NCBI RefSeq assembly: GCF_900106975.1
Contig: NZ_FNNU01000005.1
Location: 372,001-436,000 of the forward strand
Reading direction: 5' to 3'
From: Pseudomonas kuykendallii
GTDB taxonomy: Bacteria; Pseudomonadota; Gammaproteobacteria; Pseudomonadales; Pseudomonadaceae
DNA length: 64,000 bases
Part shown: in pieces, positions 9,191 to 18,405 of the stretch
Position numbering within the stretch: the stretch's first letter is position 1
Layout of the letters: the number at the start of each line of letters is the position of its first letter
The notes under the pieces: model-generated
Seen by the model: only the letters and a program-made list of their open reading frames with translations
Told to the model about the DNA's origin: nothing
Databases searched by the model: none
Program-made: the position numbers and the translations under genes

Positions 9191-9330
9191 ATCGGTCGCT
9201 ATCCTCAAGCCTGAGGTTTAGCCGCCGTTAACCTGTCATGACGGCTTGACCATCGTCAGCAGCCAACGAGCCATTGCTGGCAAAATACTGGCACTGCCAA
9301 TCGATCAGTTTTGAATAGAAGAAGAACGCC

Positions 9331-10809
9331 ATGGGTGTCTGGATTCGCGACCTTTCTCTGAAGTACAAATTCTGGGCGCTCAATGCAGTGTCGTTCCTCA
9401 CTACCTTGCTGGTGGTGCTCTACGCGATGCACCTGGAACAGGGTGGGCGCAGCGTCGATGCGCAGCGCCATGCCCAGGAGCAGGCTCGGATCGTCGCCAG
9501 CTGGCCAGCGCAGCAGCCCCTGCCCACCTCTTCCAACCTGCTGAGCTTCAGCAAGGACGCGCCGCCCCGCCTGGAGAACAACCTCGGTGCCGAACTGACC
9601 CGCGCCAGCGGCTGGATCGAGTTGCCGCACGATTCGCTGTTCGGCGACCAGCCGTTGATCGGCGCCCAGGTGATCGACCTGAATGGCGCACGCGTCGCGC
9701 TGCTCGCGCGGGCGCCGAGCCTGCTGGATATCTTCATCGAACGCGCTCCGGCCTATGCCATTGCCGTGGCCGTGCTGATGCTGCTGTTGCTGGCCGCCTC
9801 GCAACTGCTCATCCGTTTCCTGCTCAGCCACCTGAACATGCTCAAGGACGTGATGCTGCACGTGGAAAGCAGCGGCGATCTGTCCGCCCGCGTGCCGCTC
9901 GAAGGCAAGGACGAGGTCGGCCGCATGGCCAGTGCCTTCAATGCCATGCAGGCGGGCTACCAGCGTGTGGTGAGCACCGTCGCCCAGGCCGCTTCGCGCC
10001 TCGACGAGGGCGCCGGCAGCCTCGCCACCAGCATGAGCGAGGTACGCCAGGGCATGCTCGGCCAGCAGAGCGAGACCGACCAGGCAGCCACCGCCATCAA
10101 CGAGATGTCCGCCACCGTTCACCACATCGCCCAGCACACCGCCGACACCCGCGATCAGTCGCGCTCGGCCGACCAGCTGGCCGGCGCCGGGCAGAATGTT
10201 GTAGGCCGGGTCAAACAGTCGATTTCCGGGCTCTCCACCGGCGTACAGCAGACCGCCGAGATGATTCAGCAACTGGCGGCCGACAGTCAGAAGATCAGCA
10301 GCGTGGTCAGCGTGATCCACGGCATCGCCGAACAGACCAACCTGCTCGCCCTCAACGCCGCCATCGAGGCCGCACGCGCCGGCGAAATGGGCCGCGGGTT
10401 CGCCGTGGTCGCCGACGAAGTGCGCAACCTGGCCAAACGCGTCCAGGACTCCACCGACGAGATCACCAACATGATCGGCGCGCTGCAGTCCGGAACCCGC
10501 GACGCCGTGGAATTCATGCAGGAAAGTTCGCTGAAGGCCGATGACTGCGTGAAGCTGGCCAACGATGCGGGCGAGGCGCTGGAAGCCATCACCCAGGCCG
10601 TGGCGCAGATGCGCGACAGCAATACCCAGATCGCCGTCGCCGCCGAGCAGCAGAGCCAGGTCGCCGAGGAAATGACCCGTTCGGTGGTGGGCATCCGCGA
10701 CGTCACCGAACAGACCGTGCAGCAGACCGTCTCCTCCGCCGCCACCAGCAGCGAGATCGCCTCGCTGGCCGGCGAGCTGAGCCGTGCGATCCGTCAGTTG
10801 AAGCTCTGA
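9331..10809 (+). CDS. Methyl-accepting chemotaxis protein
   Basis: Transmembrane chemoreceptor of 492 residues. TM1 is at about 13-32 ([20 protein letters not shown]), a short periplasmic region of about 110 residues follows, and TM2 is at about 147-168 ([17 protein letters not shown]). A HAMP domain comes next and then a long coiled-coil signalling domain with the conserved hairpin tip [19 protein letters not shown]. The short sensor region contains no recognisable Cache or 4HB pattern, so the ligand is unknown. The gene stands alone. P. aeruginosa has, as I recall, a chemotaxis transducer at the same place. Confidence 0.95.
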   Translation: MGVWIRDLSLKYKFWALNAVSFLTTLLVVLYAMHLEQGGRSVDAQRHAQEQARIVASWPAQQPLPTSSNLLSFSKDAPPRLENNLGAELTRASGWIELPHDSLFGDQPLIGAQVIDLNGARVALLARAPSLLDIFIERAPAYAIAVAVLMLLLLAASQLLIRFLLSHLNMLKDVMLHVESSGDLSARVPLEGKDEVGRMASAFNAMQAGYQRVVSTVAQAASRLDEGAGSLATSMSEVRQGMLGQQSETDQAATAINEMSATVHHIAQHTADTRDQSRSADQLAGAGQNVVGRVKQSISGLSTGVQQTAEMIQQLAADSQKISSVVSVIHGIAEQTNLLALNAAIEAARAGEMGRGFAVVADEVRNLAKRVQDSTDEITNMIGALQSGTRDAVEFMQESSLKADDCVKLANDAGEALEAITQAVAQMRDSNTQIAVAAEQQSQVAEEMTRSVVGIRDVTEQTVQQTVSSAATSSEIASLAGELSRAIRQLKL

Positions 10810-10911
10810 GCCTTTCCGCGTAACTGCCTATGGCCTCCATAGGCAGTCCTCATTCGCCGCCCGGCATGGCCGCACCCTAGACTTCAGGCATCTCTTCAAG
10901 GAATGCCGACC

Positions 10912-11259
10912 ATGGGCCTGCGCCTGCAATACCCGTCCCGCTCGACGCCGGACTACGCCGCCACTCACCGTCACCCGACCAACCTGCTGCTGCACCTGAT
11001 CGCCGTGCCGCTGTTCATCGTCGCCAGCCTGCTGTTGCTCACCGGGTTGCTGGGCGCGAGCCTGTTGCCGGTGGTGCTGGGGGTGATCGGGCTGGTCGCC
11101 GCGCTGGCGCTGCAGCGCCAGGGGCACAAACGGGAGCAACACGCGATGGACGCCCATCAGGAATGCCTGCAGGAGGTGCTGCTGGAGCAATTCGTGACCT
11201 TTCCGCGCTTCCTCCTCAACGGCGGCTGGTGGCGTGCCTGGAAGCGTCGCCGACCCTGA
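10912..11259 (+). CDS. DUF962 (Mpo1-like) membrane protein
   Basis: 115 residues starting at ATG 10912. AAGGA lies 8 bases upstream, which makes this a better start than ATG 10903. The N-terminal YAATHRHPTNLLLHLIAVPLF contains the conserved HxxxxNxxxH-type motif of the DUF962/Mpo1 family, followed by two membrane helices (about 30-47 and 49-66). Yeast Mpo1 is a dioxygenase in phytosphingosine catabolism; the role of short bacterial relatives is unknown. It is convergent with the downstream thioesterase gene. Confidence 0.8.
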   Translation: MGLRLQYPSRSTPDYAATHRHPTNLLLHLIAVPLFIVASLLLLTGLLGASLLPVVLGVIGLVAALALQRQGHKREQHAMDAHQECLQEVLLEQFVTFPRFLLNGGWWRAWKRRRP

Positions 11260-11271
11260 ACGCGCGACGCC

Positions 11272-12069
11272 TCAGCCAAACACCGTGACGGTTTGCCGGC
11301 TCAACGCGACCAGTTCGCCAGTGGGTGTCCACAGTGCAGCGGCGACGTGGCCGTAGCCGTCTCGGGCATGTTCGATATCGGCGCGGTACAGGCACCAGTC
11401 GTGGGTGGTCAGCGGCGGTATCGGCTGGACGAATTCGATGGTCCAGGTCAGCGAGCTGCCCGGCACCGGACTGCGCAGGTGGGAAAGCGGCGCGGGCGGC
11501 CAGGCGTCGACGAGCGCCAGCAGATGTGCCTCGTTCACCGGCAACTCATCGACCTCACCGCGCAAACGCACCCAGCCGCCCATTTCCCGAGACGGGTTGT
11601 TGCTGAATGGAAAGCCGCCGAGTCCCCAACGCATCGACAGGTGACGGCCGAATTCCGGCGTGATCCCCCTGATGTAGGGCAGCTCCTGGCACTCCTCGAC
11701 CGGTTTCATGGCCGGAGCCGGCAATGCCGGAACGTTCACCGCGGACTCGCGGGACGCGCCAAAGCTGCCCTGTACCAGGGTCACTACCTGGCCATCCTGA
11801 ACGGCGCGACCGAGCACCTGGCTCACTGCCTTGCCCTCACGCAGCACCTCCGCCTCGAAGCGCACCGGCTTCTCGCAGATCAAAGGGCCAACGAAGGTGA
11901 TCGCCAGCGATCTCGGCGGCCGGCCTTCCGGCACTTTCGCCCGCATCGCCTCGTAGACCAGCGCCGCCGCCAGCCCGCCAAAGCCGGCGCGGCCCTGACC
12001 CCACTCCTTGGGAACCTGGATGTTGTTCGGGTCCATGCGTACAGCCTGGATCAGTTCGAACAGGGTCAT
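11272..12069 (-). CDS. Acyl-CoA thioesterase (TesB-like, double hotdog)
   Basis: 265 residues from ATG 12069, which has GAGGTG just upstream; the open frame extends far further but only through the neighbouring operon. The first hotdog unit contains GFGGLAAALVYEAM and the segment RSLAITFVGPLICEKPVRF, and the second contains LTWTIEFVQPI and GYGHVAAALWTPTGELVALSRQ. This is the pattern of the 4HBT_3/TesB-like thioesterase family. It likely hydrolyses acyl-CoA, with unknown chain-length preference. It stands between the DUF962 gene and the tgpA operon, and is separated from the latter by 107 bp. Confidence 0.85.
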   Translation of the reverse strand: MTLFELIQAVRMDPNNIQVPKEWGQGRAGFGGLAAALVYEAMRAKVPEGRPPRSLAITFVGPLICEKPVRFEAEVLREGKAVSQVLGRAVQDGQVVTLVQGSFGASRESAVNVPALPAPAMKPVEECQELPYIRGITPEFGRHLSMRWGLGGFPFSNNPSREMGGWVRLRGEVDELPVNEAHLLALVDAWPPAPLSHLRSPVPGSSLTWTIEFVQPIPPLTTHDWCLYRADIEHARDGYGHVAAALWTPTGELVALSRQTVTVFG

Positions 12070-12176
12070 GCTCACCTCATCATTGTGCACTGCGACCTGG
12101 AAAGGGATGCATCTTAGGGGATGGATGCCGGCGCCAGACAAGGCTGTTACGCCAATTGCGCTGGCTGATCGGCGCT

Positions 12177-14186
12177 TCAGCGGGTGCTGCGGGTGAACCG
12201 CCAGGGCAGGCGCCGACGCAAACCGGTGAGTGCCTGACGCAGTTCGCCGACGGCGCCGGGCCTGCCGGCATAACGCTGCGCCTCGTAGACGCGGAGGAAC
12301 GCGCGGATGCTTTCGGCCTGTTGCGGCAGCGCCGTGGCGGCACGCTCGGCGAATGCCCGCGGCCCCTCGCCCCGCGCCCGGCGCAGGCCGTGGCGCGCCA
12401 GCAGACGCTCGAAGCCCAGAAACACCCGCTGCTGCGGATCGCGTTCGCGACGCCAGGGTTTCAACAGCCCGAGCGCCACCCCCGACAGAATCAGCCCACC
12501 GCCACCGACCAGGGCAATCAGCAGCAGACGTGTATCGAAAGCGCCAAACCACCGCTGCAACAGATTGGCCTGTTCCTCGCCCTGATAAGCCAGCACCCAG
12601 CGTTGCCAACCGTAGTTCAGGTTGTCCCAGGACAGGCGCAGCTGGTTCATCCAGCCGATGGAGCGGTAGCGCAACGCGGAGAACAGCGAGCCTTGCAGGA
12701 AGCTGCGCTCTCCCGCCACTGCCTCCTCCAGGCCCTGCTCGATACGTGTCGGGGCGACCTGGAACGTGGGGTCGACGCTCACCCAGCCGCGTTCGGGAAG
12801 CCAGTACTCGACCCAGGCGTGGGCGTCGAACTGGTGGACCGAGATGTAGTTGCCGGCCGGATTCACCTCGCCGCCCTGGTAGCCCGCCACCACCCGCGCC
12901 GGAATGCCGGCCGCGCGCAGGACGAAGGTCATGGCGCCCGCGTAGTGCGCGCAGAAACCGCGGCGGGTATCGAAGAGGAACGCATCGATGCCATCCACCC
13001 CGGTCGGCGGCGGTTTCAGGGTATAGACGTAGGGTTCCCGATTGAAATGCTGCAGCAGCGCCTGCACCAATGCCTGCGGGTCGGCATAGCGGCGTTTGAG
13101 GTCGGCGGCCCAGGCACGGGCGCGCGGTTCGCCCTGCTCGGGCAACTGCAATGCACGGCGCTGAAGGAGGGGCGAATCCTCGGGTTCGCGCACGGCATCC
13201 GGCCATGAGGTCACCTGATAGAACAGCGACTTGTCCACCGGACGATAACGCTCCAGGCGGAAATCGCTCATCAGCCGGGTGCGCTCCAAGCTGGTCTCGC
13301 CGGTATCCAGGGCGAACAGCCAGGGCCTGGAGCTGGGCTGCATGATGACGTTGTAGCGCAGCGCCTCGCCGCGCTTCTGCCACTGCGGCTCGATCGGGTA
13401 CTGCGCCACCGACGACTGCGACCAGCGTCGCCCGTCGAAACGCTCCAGTGTCAGCGCCCGCCAGTAGAGCTGCGAGCGGGGCGGCATCGGACCGTCGAAA
13501 CTGGCCCGGAAGGCCAGTTCGCCGGACTGGCTGAGCTCGGCGATATCGCCGGGCTCGATGTTGTCGGAAAGCCCGGTCACAGCGCCGCCCGCCGGTTGCG
13601 GCAACGACCACAACGGGCCGAGCCGGGGGAAGAAGACGAACAGCAGCAGCATCAGCGGCAACGCCTGCGCGAGCATCCCGCCGGCCAGGCGCAGGGTCGG
13701 CCAGGGCCGCTCGGCGAACGCGCTTTGCTGCAGGCCGATCAGAGAGGCCAGCAAGGCGCTCACCGAAAGCAGCGTGAACAGCGCGAGGAGCATGCTGTCG
13801 TCGAACAGGTAACCGGTGACCACCACGAAGAAACCGAGGAACACCAGCACCAGGGCGTCGCGTCGGCTGCGCGTTTCCACCAGCTTGAGGACGAACGCCG
13901 AGATCAGCAGCACGCTGCCGGCATCCAGGCCGATCAGGCTGCCGCGGGAAAACCATACCCCGGCCGCGGCGCCGGCCATCAGCACGACCTTGGCCAGCGC
14001 ATTCGGATAGCCCGCGCGCATGCGGTAAATCTGGATGCGCCAGAGCGCGCAGACCAGCCACAGGGCGATGGTCCAGGCAGGCAGATGGAACAGGTGCGGC
14101 ACCATCACCAGCGCCTGGGCGATCAGCAGCCAGGTCAATGCCACCCGCGGGATGGGCTGCGCGACGCTGGAACGGCGGGTGCTCAC
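12177..14186 (-). CDS. tgpA: Transglutaminase-like membrane protein TgpA
   Basis: 669-residue inner-membrane protein. GTG 14186 overlaps the stop of the DUF58 gene by four bases (GTGA), which decides the start. Five or six membrane spans lie within the first 190 residues (DUF3488 region). A periplasmic transglutaminase core follows, with the catalytic Cys in RRGFCAHYAGAM, His in FDAHAWVEYW and Asp in VSVDPTF. One more span (LLIALVGGGGLILSGVALGLL) and a cytoplasmic DUF4129 tail complete it. The P. aeruginosa ortholog has been reported as essential, with a proposed role in peptidoglycan homeostasis; the true substrate is unknown. Confidence 0.93.
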   Translation of the reverse strand: MSTRRSSVAQPIPRVALTWLLIAQALVMVPHLFHLPAWTIALWLVCALWRIQIYRMRAGYPNALAKVVLMAGAAAGVWFSRGSLIGLDAGSVLLISAFVLKLVETRSRRDALVLVFLGFFVVVTGYLFDDSMLLALFTLLSVSALLASLIGLQQSAFAERPWPTLRLAGGMLAQALPLMLLLFVFFPRLGPLWSLPQPAGGAVTGLSDNIEPGDIAELSQSGELAFRASFDGPMPPRSQLYWRALTLERFDGRRWSQSSVAQYPIEPQWQKRGEALRYNVIMQPSSRPWLFALDTGETSLERTRLMSDFRLERYRPVDKSLFYQVTSWPDAVREPEDSPLLQRRALQLPEQGEPRARAWAADLKRRYADPQALVQALLQHFNREPYVYTLKPPPTGVDGIDAFLFDTRRGFCAHYAGAMTFVLRAAGIPARVVAGYQGGEVNPAGNYISVHQFDAHAWVEYWLPERGWVSVDPTFQVAPTRIEQGLEEAVAGERSFLQGSLFSALRYRSIGWMNQLRLSWDNLNYGWQRWVLAYQGEEQANLLQRWFGAFDTRLLLIALVGGGGLILSGVALGLLKPWRRERDPQQRVFLGFERLLARHGLRRARGEGPRAFAERAATALPQQAESIRAFLRVYEAQRYAGRPGAVGELRQALTGLRRRLPWRFTRSTR

Positions 14187-15160
14187 GGGCGGTTCCCTGG
14201 GCGCTGCTCGTTTGCGTACAGCGCCAGTGCGCGCAGGCACGCCTCGCGATGGGTCTCGCCGCTGTCCGGCCCGAGCTGGACGCCGGGAAGATGCAGCGCG
14301 AACGCCTGGCCTTCGTTGCAGAACTGCAGCACCCAGTGACAGAGCAGCGACAACCTGGACTCGAGGTCGCCTTCCAGCGCATCCAGGTCCAGGTGCAGGT
14401 CGCGACCGCTGAGCGCGGCGAATTCCTTGACCAGCAGGCCATGCCCGCGTGAGTAGGCCTTCCAGTGCAGGCGCTGTTTCGAGTCGCCCGGCTGGTAGGT
14501 CTTGAGGCCCTGGTAATCGTCCGCGCCCTGGCCCAGTTGATGGCTCCCGGACTCCTCGCCGTCGTCGCCTCGGCCGGCGGCCAGCGGCAGGTCACCGGGC
14601 AGCGGCCGCGGATAGACCAGCAACGCCTGGTCCAGGTCGACCCACGACCAGGCGACCAGGATGCCCAGCGGGAAGCGGCTTTCCACCTTCAGCCGACCGG
14701 GACGCAACCAGCCGCGACGCAGCGCCGGCTGGCTCAATTCGCACTCGCCAAGGCCAAGCGCTGGCACATCGAGGCTCTGCAGCTCTGCCGGCGGCCAGCC
14801 GATGGCGATCGCCTGGTGCGCCCGCCCGCTGCTTTCCAGCAGGACCTTGAAGCGCGCCTGCTCGCCGACGAACACCGCGCCGCCGCCCCCGGCCTTGAGC
14901 ACCAGCCCGGCCAGGTTGCGGTAGGTATGCAGGATGGCGACGATGCCCACGGAGGCCAGCAGGAAGGTCAGCCCGTAGGCCAGGCTGTTCTGGTAGTTGA
15001 TGCCGGCAAGCAGCATGAGCAGCAGGGATACGCCGAACGCTGCGCCGACCCGGCTGGGCACGATGAAGATGCGCCGCTGATCCAGGCGCACCCGCTGGGC
15101 CGCCGGGATACGTTTGGCCAGCCAGCGATCCCATCGCGGACGCAGTGGGGTATCGGCCAT
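14183..15160 (-). CDS. DUF58 domain membrane protein
   Basis: 325 residues from ATG 15160, which overlaps the moxR stop by one base (TGATG). Two adjacent membrane segments (VGAAFGVSLLLMLLAGI and YGLTFLLASVGIVAILHT) lie near the N-terminus, and the DUF58 domain with a von Willebrand-like fold occupies the C-terminal half (ESGSHQLGQGADDYQGLKTY). DUF58 proteins accompany MoxR AAA ATPases in nearly all bacteria that have them. With TgpA downstream this is a fixed three-gene operon thought to act on the cell envelope. Confidence 0.9.
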   Translation of the reverse strand: MADTPLRPRWDRWLAKRIPAAQRVRLDQRRIFIVPSRVGAAFGVSLLLMLLAGINYQNSLAYGLTFLLASVGIVAILHTYRNLAGLVLKAGGGGAVFVGEQARFKVLLESSGRAHQAIAIGWPPAELQSLDVPALGLGECELSQPALRRGWLRPGRLKVESRFPLGILVAWSWVDLDQALLVYPRPLPGDLPLAAGRGDDGEESGSHQLGQGADDYQGLKTYQPGDSKQRLHWKAYSRGHGLLVKEFAALSGRDLHLDLDALEGDLESRLSLLCHWVLQFCNEGQAFALHLPGVQLGPDSGETHREACLRALALYANEQRPGNRP

Positions 15161-16077
15161 CAGACCGCCGCCACCTCGGTCAGCAGCCAACGCACCAGCG
15201 CGCCACCACCGTGCCCGCTGGGATCGGCGCGCTCGCGCAGGCGGTGGCCGACCACCGCCGGCAGAACGGCCTGCACGTCTTCGGGAATCACGTACTCGCG
15301 GTCGGCGAGGAACGCCCAGGCACGGGCGGCGGCGAGCAGGGCCAGGCTCGCGCGCGGCGACAGTCCCCAGGCGAACTGTGGCTGGCTGCGCGTGGCCTCG
15401 ACCAGCCTCAGCACATAGTCGACCAGTGCATCGCTGGCACGGACCTGCGGCACCAGCTCCTGCAGCTTCGCCAGCTCGGCATGGTCGAAGACCGGCTCCA
15501 GGCGCGGCAACAGGTCGCGCCGCGCTTCGCCGAGCAGCAGCGCCTTCTCGGCGCCCTTGGCCGGGTAGCCCAGCGACAGGCGCATCAGGAAGCGATCGAG
15601 CTGCGATTCGGGCAACGCGAAGGTGCCGCCCTGAGTCACCGGGTTCTGCGTGGCGATGACGAAGAAAGGGTCCGGCAATGGCCGGGTAGCGCCTTCAATA
15701 GTCACCTGGCCCTCCTCCATCGCCTCGAGCAGCGCGCTCTGGCTCTTCGGCGTGGCGCGGTTGATTTCGTCGGCGAGCACCAGCTCGGCGAAGATCGGCC
15801 CGGGATGGAAGGCGAACTGCCCGCTGTCCTTGTCGAACACCGAGGTGCCGAGGATATCCCCGGGAAGCAGGTCGGACGTGAACTGGATACGCTGGAAACT
15901 CAGGCCCAGAGCCTTCGCCAGGGCATGGCTGAGGGTGGTCTTGCCCATTCCCGGCAGGTCTTCGATCAGCAAATGGCCGCGTGCCAGCAGGCAGGTCATC
16001 GCCAGGCGAACCTGATGTTCCTTGCCCAGCAGTACACCGTTGACCATCTGCAGGCAGGCATCGAGTTTGGTGCGCAT
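15160..16077 (-). CDS. MoxR-family AAA+ ATPase
   Basis: 305-residue chaperone-like ATPase. Walker A is DLPGMGKTTL, Walker B is LVLADEINR, and sensor 1 is FVIATQNP with PESQLDRFLMR after it. The C-terminal lid contains SPRASLALLAAARAWAF, typical of MoxR. It leads the moxR-DUF58-tgpA operon; all three genes overlap by one to four bases, so translation is coupled. MoxR proteins are thought to remodel or load metal into partner proteins carrying MIDAS-type domains. Confidence 0.95.
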   Translation of the reverse strand: MRTKLDACLQMVNGVLLGKEHQVRLAMTCLLARGHLLIEDLPGMGKTTLSHALAKALGLSFQRIQFTSDLLPGDILGTSVFDKDSGQFAFHPGPIFAELVLADEINRATPKSQSALLEAMEEGQVTIEGATRPLPDPFFVIATQNPVTQGGTFALPESQLDRFLMRLSLGYPAKGAEKALLLGEARRDLLPRLEPVFDHAELAKLQELVPQVRASDALVDYVLRLVEATRSQPQFAWGLSPRASLALLAAARAWAFLADREYVIPEDVQAVLPAVVGHRLRERADPSGHGGGALVRWLLTEVAAV

Positions 16078-16192
16078 GCGGCTCTCCTCCGGGATGAAAG
16101 GCCGATGCTACTGGCCCCGTCCCGGCCGGCAAAGCCTTTGTAACCTTTACTGACGAAAAACCGGCGTCATAAAAGTCGGCGTGCGCGAGGCG

Positions 16193-16801
16193 TCAGTTCG
16201 GCCGCGTCAGGTCGAAACGCTCGCGGGTGTAACTGTAGGACTTGCCGCCCAGGCGTCCGACGATATCCAGCTTGCCGGCATCGATCCGGCCCTGTTCGTC
16301 GAGCACGCTCTGATCAATGTGCGCATAGAGTATTTCGGCGAACACAAGGGTGCAGTTCGGCTCGTGCGCCGGATAAGGCAACAGTTGCGCCACCCGGCAT
16401 TCGAAGGCCACCGGCGCACCCTTCACGCGCCGCGGCGCGACCCGCACCGAGGCCTCGCTGGCGATGCCGCAGTGCTCGAACTCGCTGGTGCCGCGTGGCA
16501 GGGTCGCGGAGCTGGCGTTCATCGCCTCGACCTGATCGGCGCAAACCAGCTGAATCACCAGCTCGCCGGTTTCCTGCAGGTTCAGCATGCTGTCCTTGAG
16601 GCTGCCATCGCCGCGTGTGGAGATGTTCACCATCAGGGTCGGCGGGGTATCGCTGATCACCTGGAAGAAGCTGAACGGCGCCAGGTTGGCGACACCGTCG
16701 GCGGACAGCGTGGAGACCCAGGCGATCGGCCGCGGCGTCACGGTGTTGGCCATCCAGCGATACGCTTCGAGCGACGTCAGGGCGGAGAAATCGATCTGCA
16801 T
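16193..16801 (-). CDS. Flavin reductase-like FMN-binding protein
   Basis: 202 residues with the split-barrel flavin reductase fold. Conserved stretches are TPRPIAWVSTLSADGVANLAPFSFF near the N-terminus (FMN binding), PPTLMVNISTRGDGSLKDSM and TGELVIQL. The C-terminus (GRLGGKSYSYTRERFDLTRP) is typical of the subgroup that includes small stand-alone flavoproteins. It may reduce FMN with NAD(P)H for a partner oxygenase, but no oxygenase gene is adjacent. It is a single gene. Confidence 0.88.
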   Translation of the reverse strand: MQIDFSALTSLEAYRWMANTVTPRPIAWVSTLSADGVANLAPFSFFQVISDTPPTLMVNISTRGDGSLKDSMLNLQETGELVIQLVCADQVEAMNASSATLPRGTSEFEHCGIASEASVRVAPRRVKGAPVAFECRVAQLLPYPAHEPNCTLVFAEILYAHIDQSVLDEQGRIDAGKLDIVGRLGGKSYSYTRERFDLTRPN

Positions 16802-16861
16802 CGGGAAACTACTTGGTAGGAGGACGCCACCGGCGCCACGGGCGTGGCGCCGGCGTGCGGG

Positions 16862-17140
16862 TCAGCGGCCGGCGCGGGATTCGCGCAGGTAGAAGCGCGC
16901 CTTCTCGACCTTCTTCACACAGCCCGAATAGGCTTCGAACTGCTGCTGGGTCTTGGCAGCGGTGAGCAATGTCACCGCTTTGGAATAGCTGACCGTACCG
17001 GCGAAGCCTTCGGCTTCGGCGAGGCTCTGCTCTTTCCAGGCGGCATCCAGACCATTGGCGCAGCTGGTGCGGTACGAGGTCTTGCCTGCACAACCGGCCA
17101 GCGTGAGCGCCATGAGGGGAATCAGTATCCAGGCTTTCAT
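16862..17140 (-). CDS. Small lipoprotein, unknown function
   Basis: 92 residues from ATG 17140, which is preceded by GAAGGAGAAACAC. The signal peptide ends in the lipobox LTLAGC, so the mature protein begins at an acylated Cys. The mature part has two further Cys residues (TSCANGLD and SGCVKK) that may form a disulfide. Position +2 after the Cys is Ala, which permits sorting to the outer membrane. I do not recognise the family. Confidence 0.75.
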   Translation of the reverse strand: MKAWILIPLMALTLAGCAGKTSYRTSCANGLDAAWKEQSLAEAEGFAGTVSYSKAVTLLTAAKTQQQFEAYSGCVKKVEKARFYLRESRAGR

Positions 17141-17279
17141 GTGTTTCTCCTTCGGAAGGTGTACAGCTTGCCTTCGCTGAGACCGGTCTGCCACTCAAAA
17201 AGTGCCGGCCTGGCGCGGCTTCTTGGCGTCGGCAAAGCGGACGCGTATCGTCGCACGATCGGTTTCCGGGGAGGTGTGG

Positions 17280-18305
17280 ATGAGCAAGCGAGTGGCCCTG
17301 GTTCTGGGTTCGGGAGGCGCGCGTGGCTACGCGCACATCGGCGTCATCGAGGAACTCGAGGCGCGCGGCTACGAGATCGGCTGCATCGCCGGCTGTTCGA
17401 TGGGCGCGGTGGTCGGCGGCGCCTATGCCGCCGGAAAGCTGCGCGAGTACCGCGAGTGGATCGAGAGCCTGGACTACCTCGACGTGCTGCGCCTGGTCGA
17501 CGTCAGCTTCTCGCTGGGGGCGATCCGCGGCGAAAAGGTCTTCGGCCGAATACGCGAGATCGTCGGCGAGATCGATATCCAGGACCTGCCGATTCCCTAT
17601 ACCGCGGTTGCCACCGACCTCACCCACCAGCAGGAAATCTGGTTCCAGGAAGGCAGCCTGCACCAGGCGATGCGCGCCTCGGCGGCGATTCCGAGCCTGT
17701 TCACCCCGGTAGTCCAGGGCAACCGCATGCTGGTCGATGGCGGCCTGCTGAACCCGTTGCCGATCGTGCCGGTGGTGTCCAGCCACTGTGACCTGATCGT
17801 CGCGGTCAACCTGAACTCGTCAGGCCAGCAGCACTACCGCTTGCCGGTGATCGAGCGCCCGGCACTGCTGAAATCGCGCTTCGATGCGCTGGTCGCGGCG
17901 CTGAGCACACGGTTGCCCTTCCGTCGCCGTGAAGAAAGCGGCGAGCCGCTGCTGCTGATCGCCGCGGAAGGCGGCGAGACCGTCGACCCCTGGCTGGATG
18001 CCGCGCCAGACGCCCAGCAACCCTCGGCCGCGCCGCAGGGCAACAGCTCGCCGAAATCGGCCAGCGGTTCGCGGGTACTGGAGAACGTCGGCCCGGCGTC
18101 GCTGCTGGACCTCGTCAACCAGAGTTTCGAGGTGATGCAGACCTCGCTGGCGCAGTACAAGATCGCCGGCTATCCACCGGATGTGCTGATCAACGTGCCC
18201 AAGCGCGTCTGCCGCTTCTTCGAGTTCTACAAGGCGCCGGAGCTGATCCAGCTCGGCCGGCAGATCGCCAGCGACACGCTGGACAGTTACGAGGCGACGC
18301 ACTGA
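17280..18305 (+). CDS. Patatin-like phospholipase (RssA-like)
   Basis: 341 residues from ATG 17280, which has GGGGAGG five bases upstream; the open frame reaches to 17202. The oxyanion loop is GSGGARGYAHIGV, the nucleophile elbow is GCSMGA (Ser in GxSxG form), and the dyad Asp lies in LVDGGLLNPLP. This is the compact patatin/RssA architecture without a secretion domain, so it is cytoplasmic. Residues 225-275 form a low-complexity linker rich in Pro, Ala and Gln, longer than in E. coli RssA. The lipid substrate is unknown. Confidence 0.92.
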   Translation: MSKRVALVLGSGGARGYAHIGVIEELEARGYEIGCIAGCSMGAVVGGAYAAGKLREYREWIESLDYLDVLRLVDVSFSLGAIRGEKVFGRIREIVGEIDIQDLPIPYTAVATDLTHQQEIWFQEGSLHQAMRASAAIPSLFTPVVQGNRMLVDGGLLNPLPIVPVVSSHCDLIVAVNLNSSGQQHYRLPVIERPALLKSRFDALVAALSTRLPFRRREESGEPLLLIAAEGGETVDPWLDAAPDAQQPSAAPQGNSSPKSASGSRVLENVGPASLLDLVNQSFEVMQTSLAQYKIAGYPPDVLINVPKRVCRFFEFYKAPELIQLGRQIASDTLDSYEATH

Positions 18306-18307
18306 CT

Positions 18308-18335
18308 CGCCATGTAACGATCTCGTTACCTGGCG
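18308..18335. promoter_or_regulatory. 28-bp inverted repeat upstream of the two-component operon
   Basis: Two 12-base arms, CGCCATGTAACG and CGTTACCTGGCG, flank the tetranucleotide ATCT and are reverse complements except at one position. The element starts 3 bp after the patatin-like gene stop and ends 70 bp before the response regulator start. No T-run follows on the plus strand, so an operator is more likely than a terminator. Confidence 0.55.
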
Positions 18336-18405
18336 GAAAACGGGCCGATATGAATGCGTGCGAGCATCGCGACCTTTTTTGTAATCGCCTCGGGAGCCGA
18401 GCCTC

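Noticed and set aside
11272-14595. Single 1107-codon minus frame through thioesterase and tgpA
   Set aside because: Only the last 265 codons are the thioesterase; the rest is another frame of tgpA and DUF58, whose overlapping start and stop codons fix the true frames.
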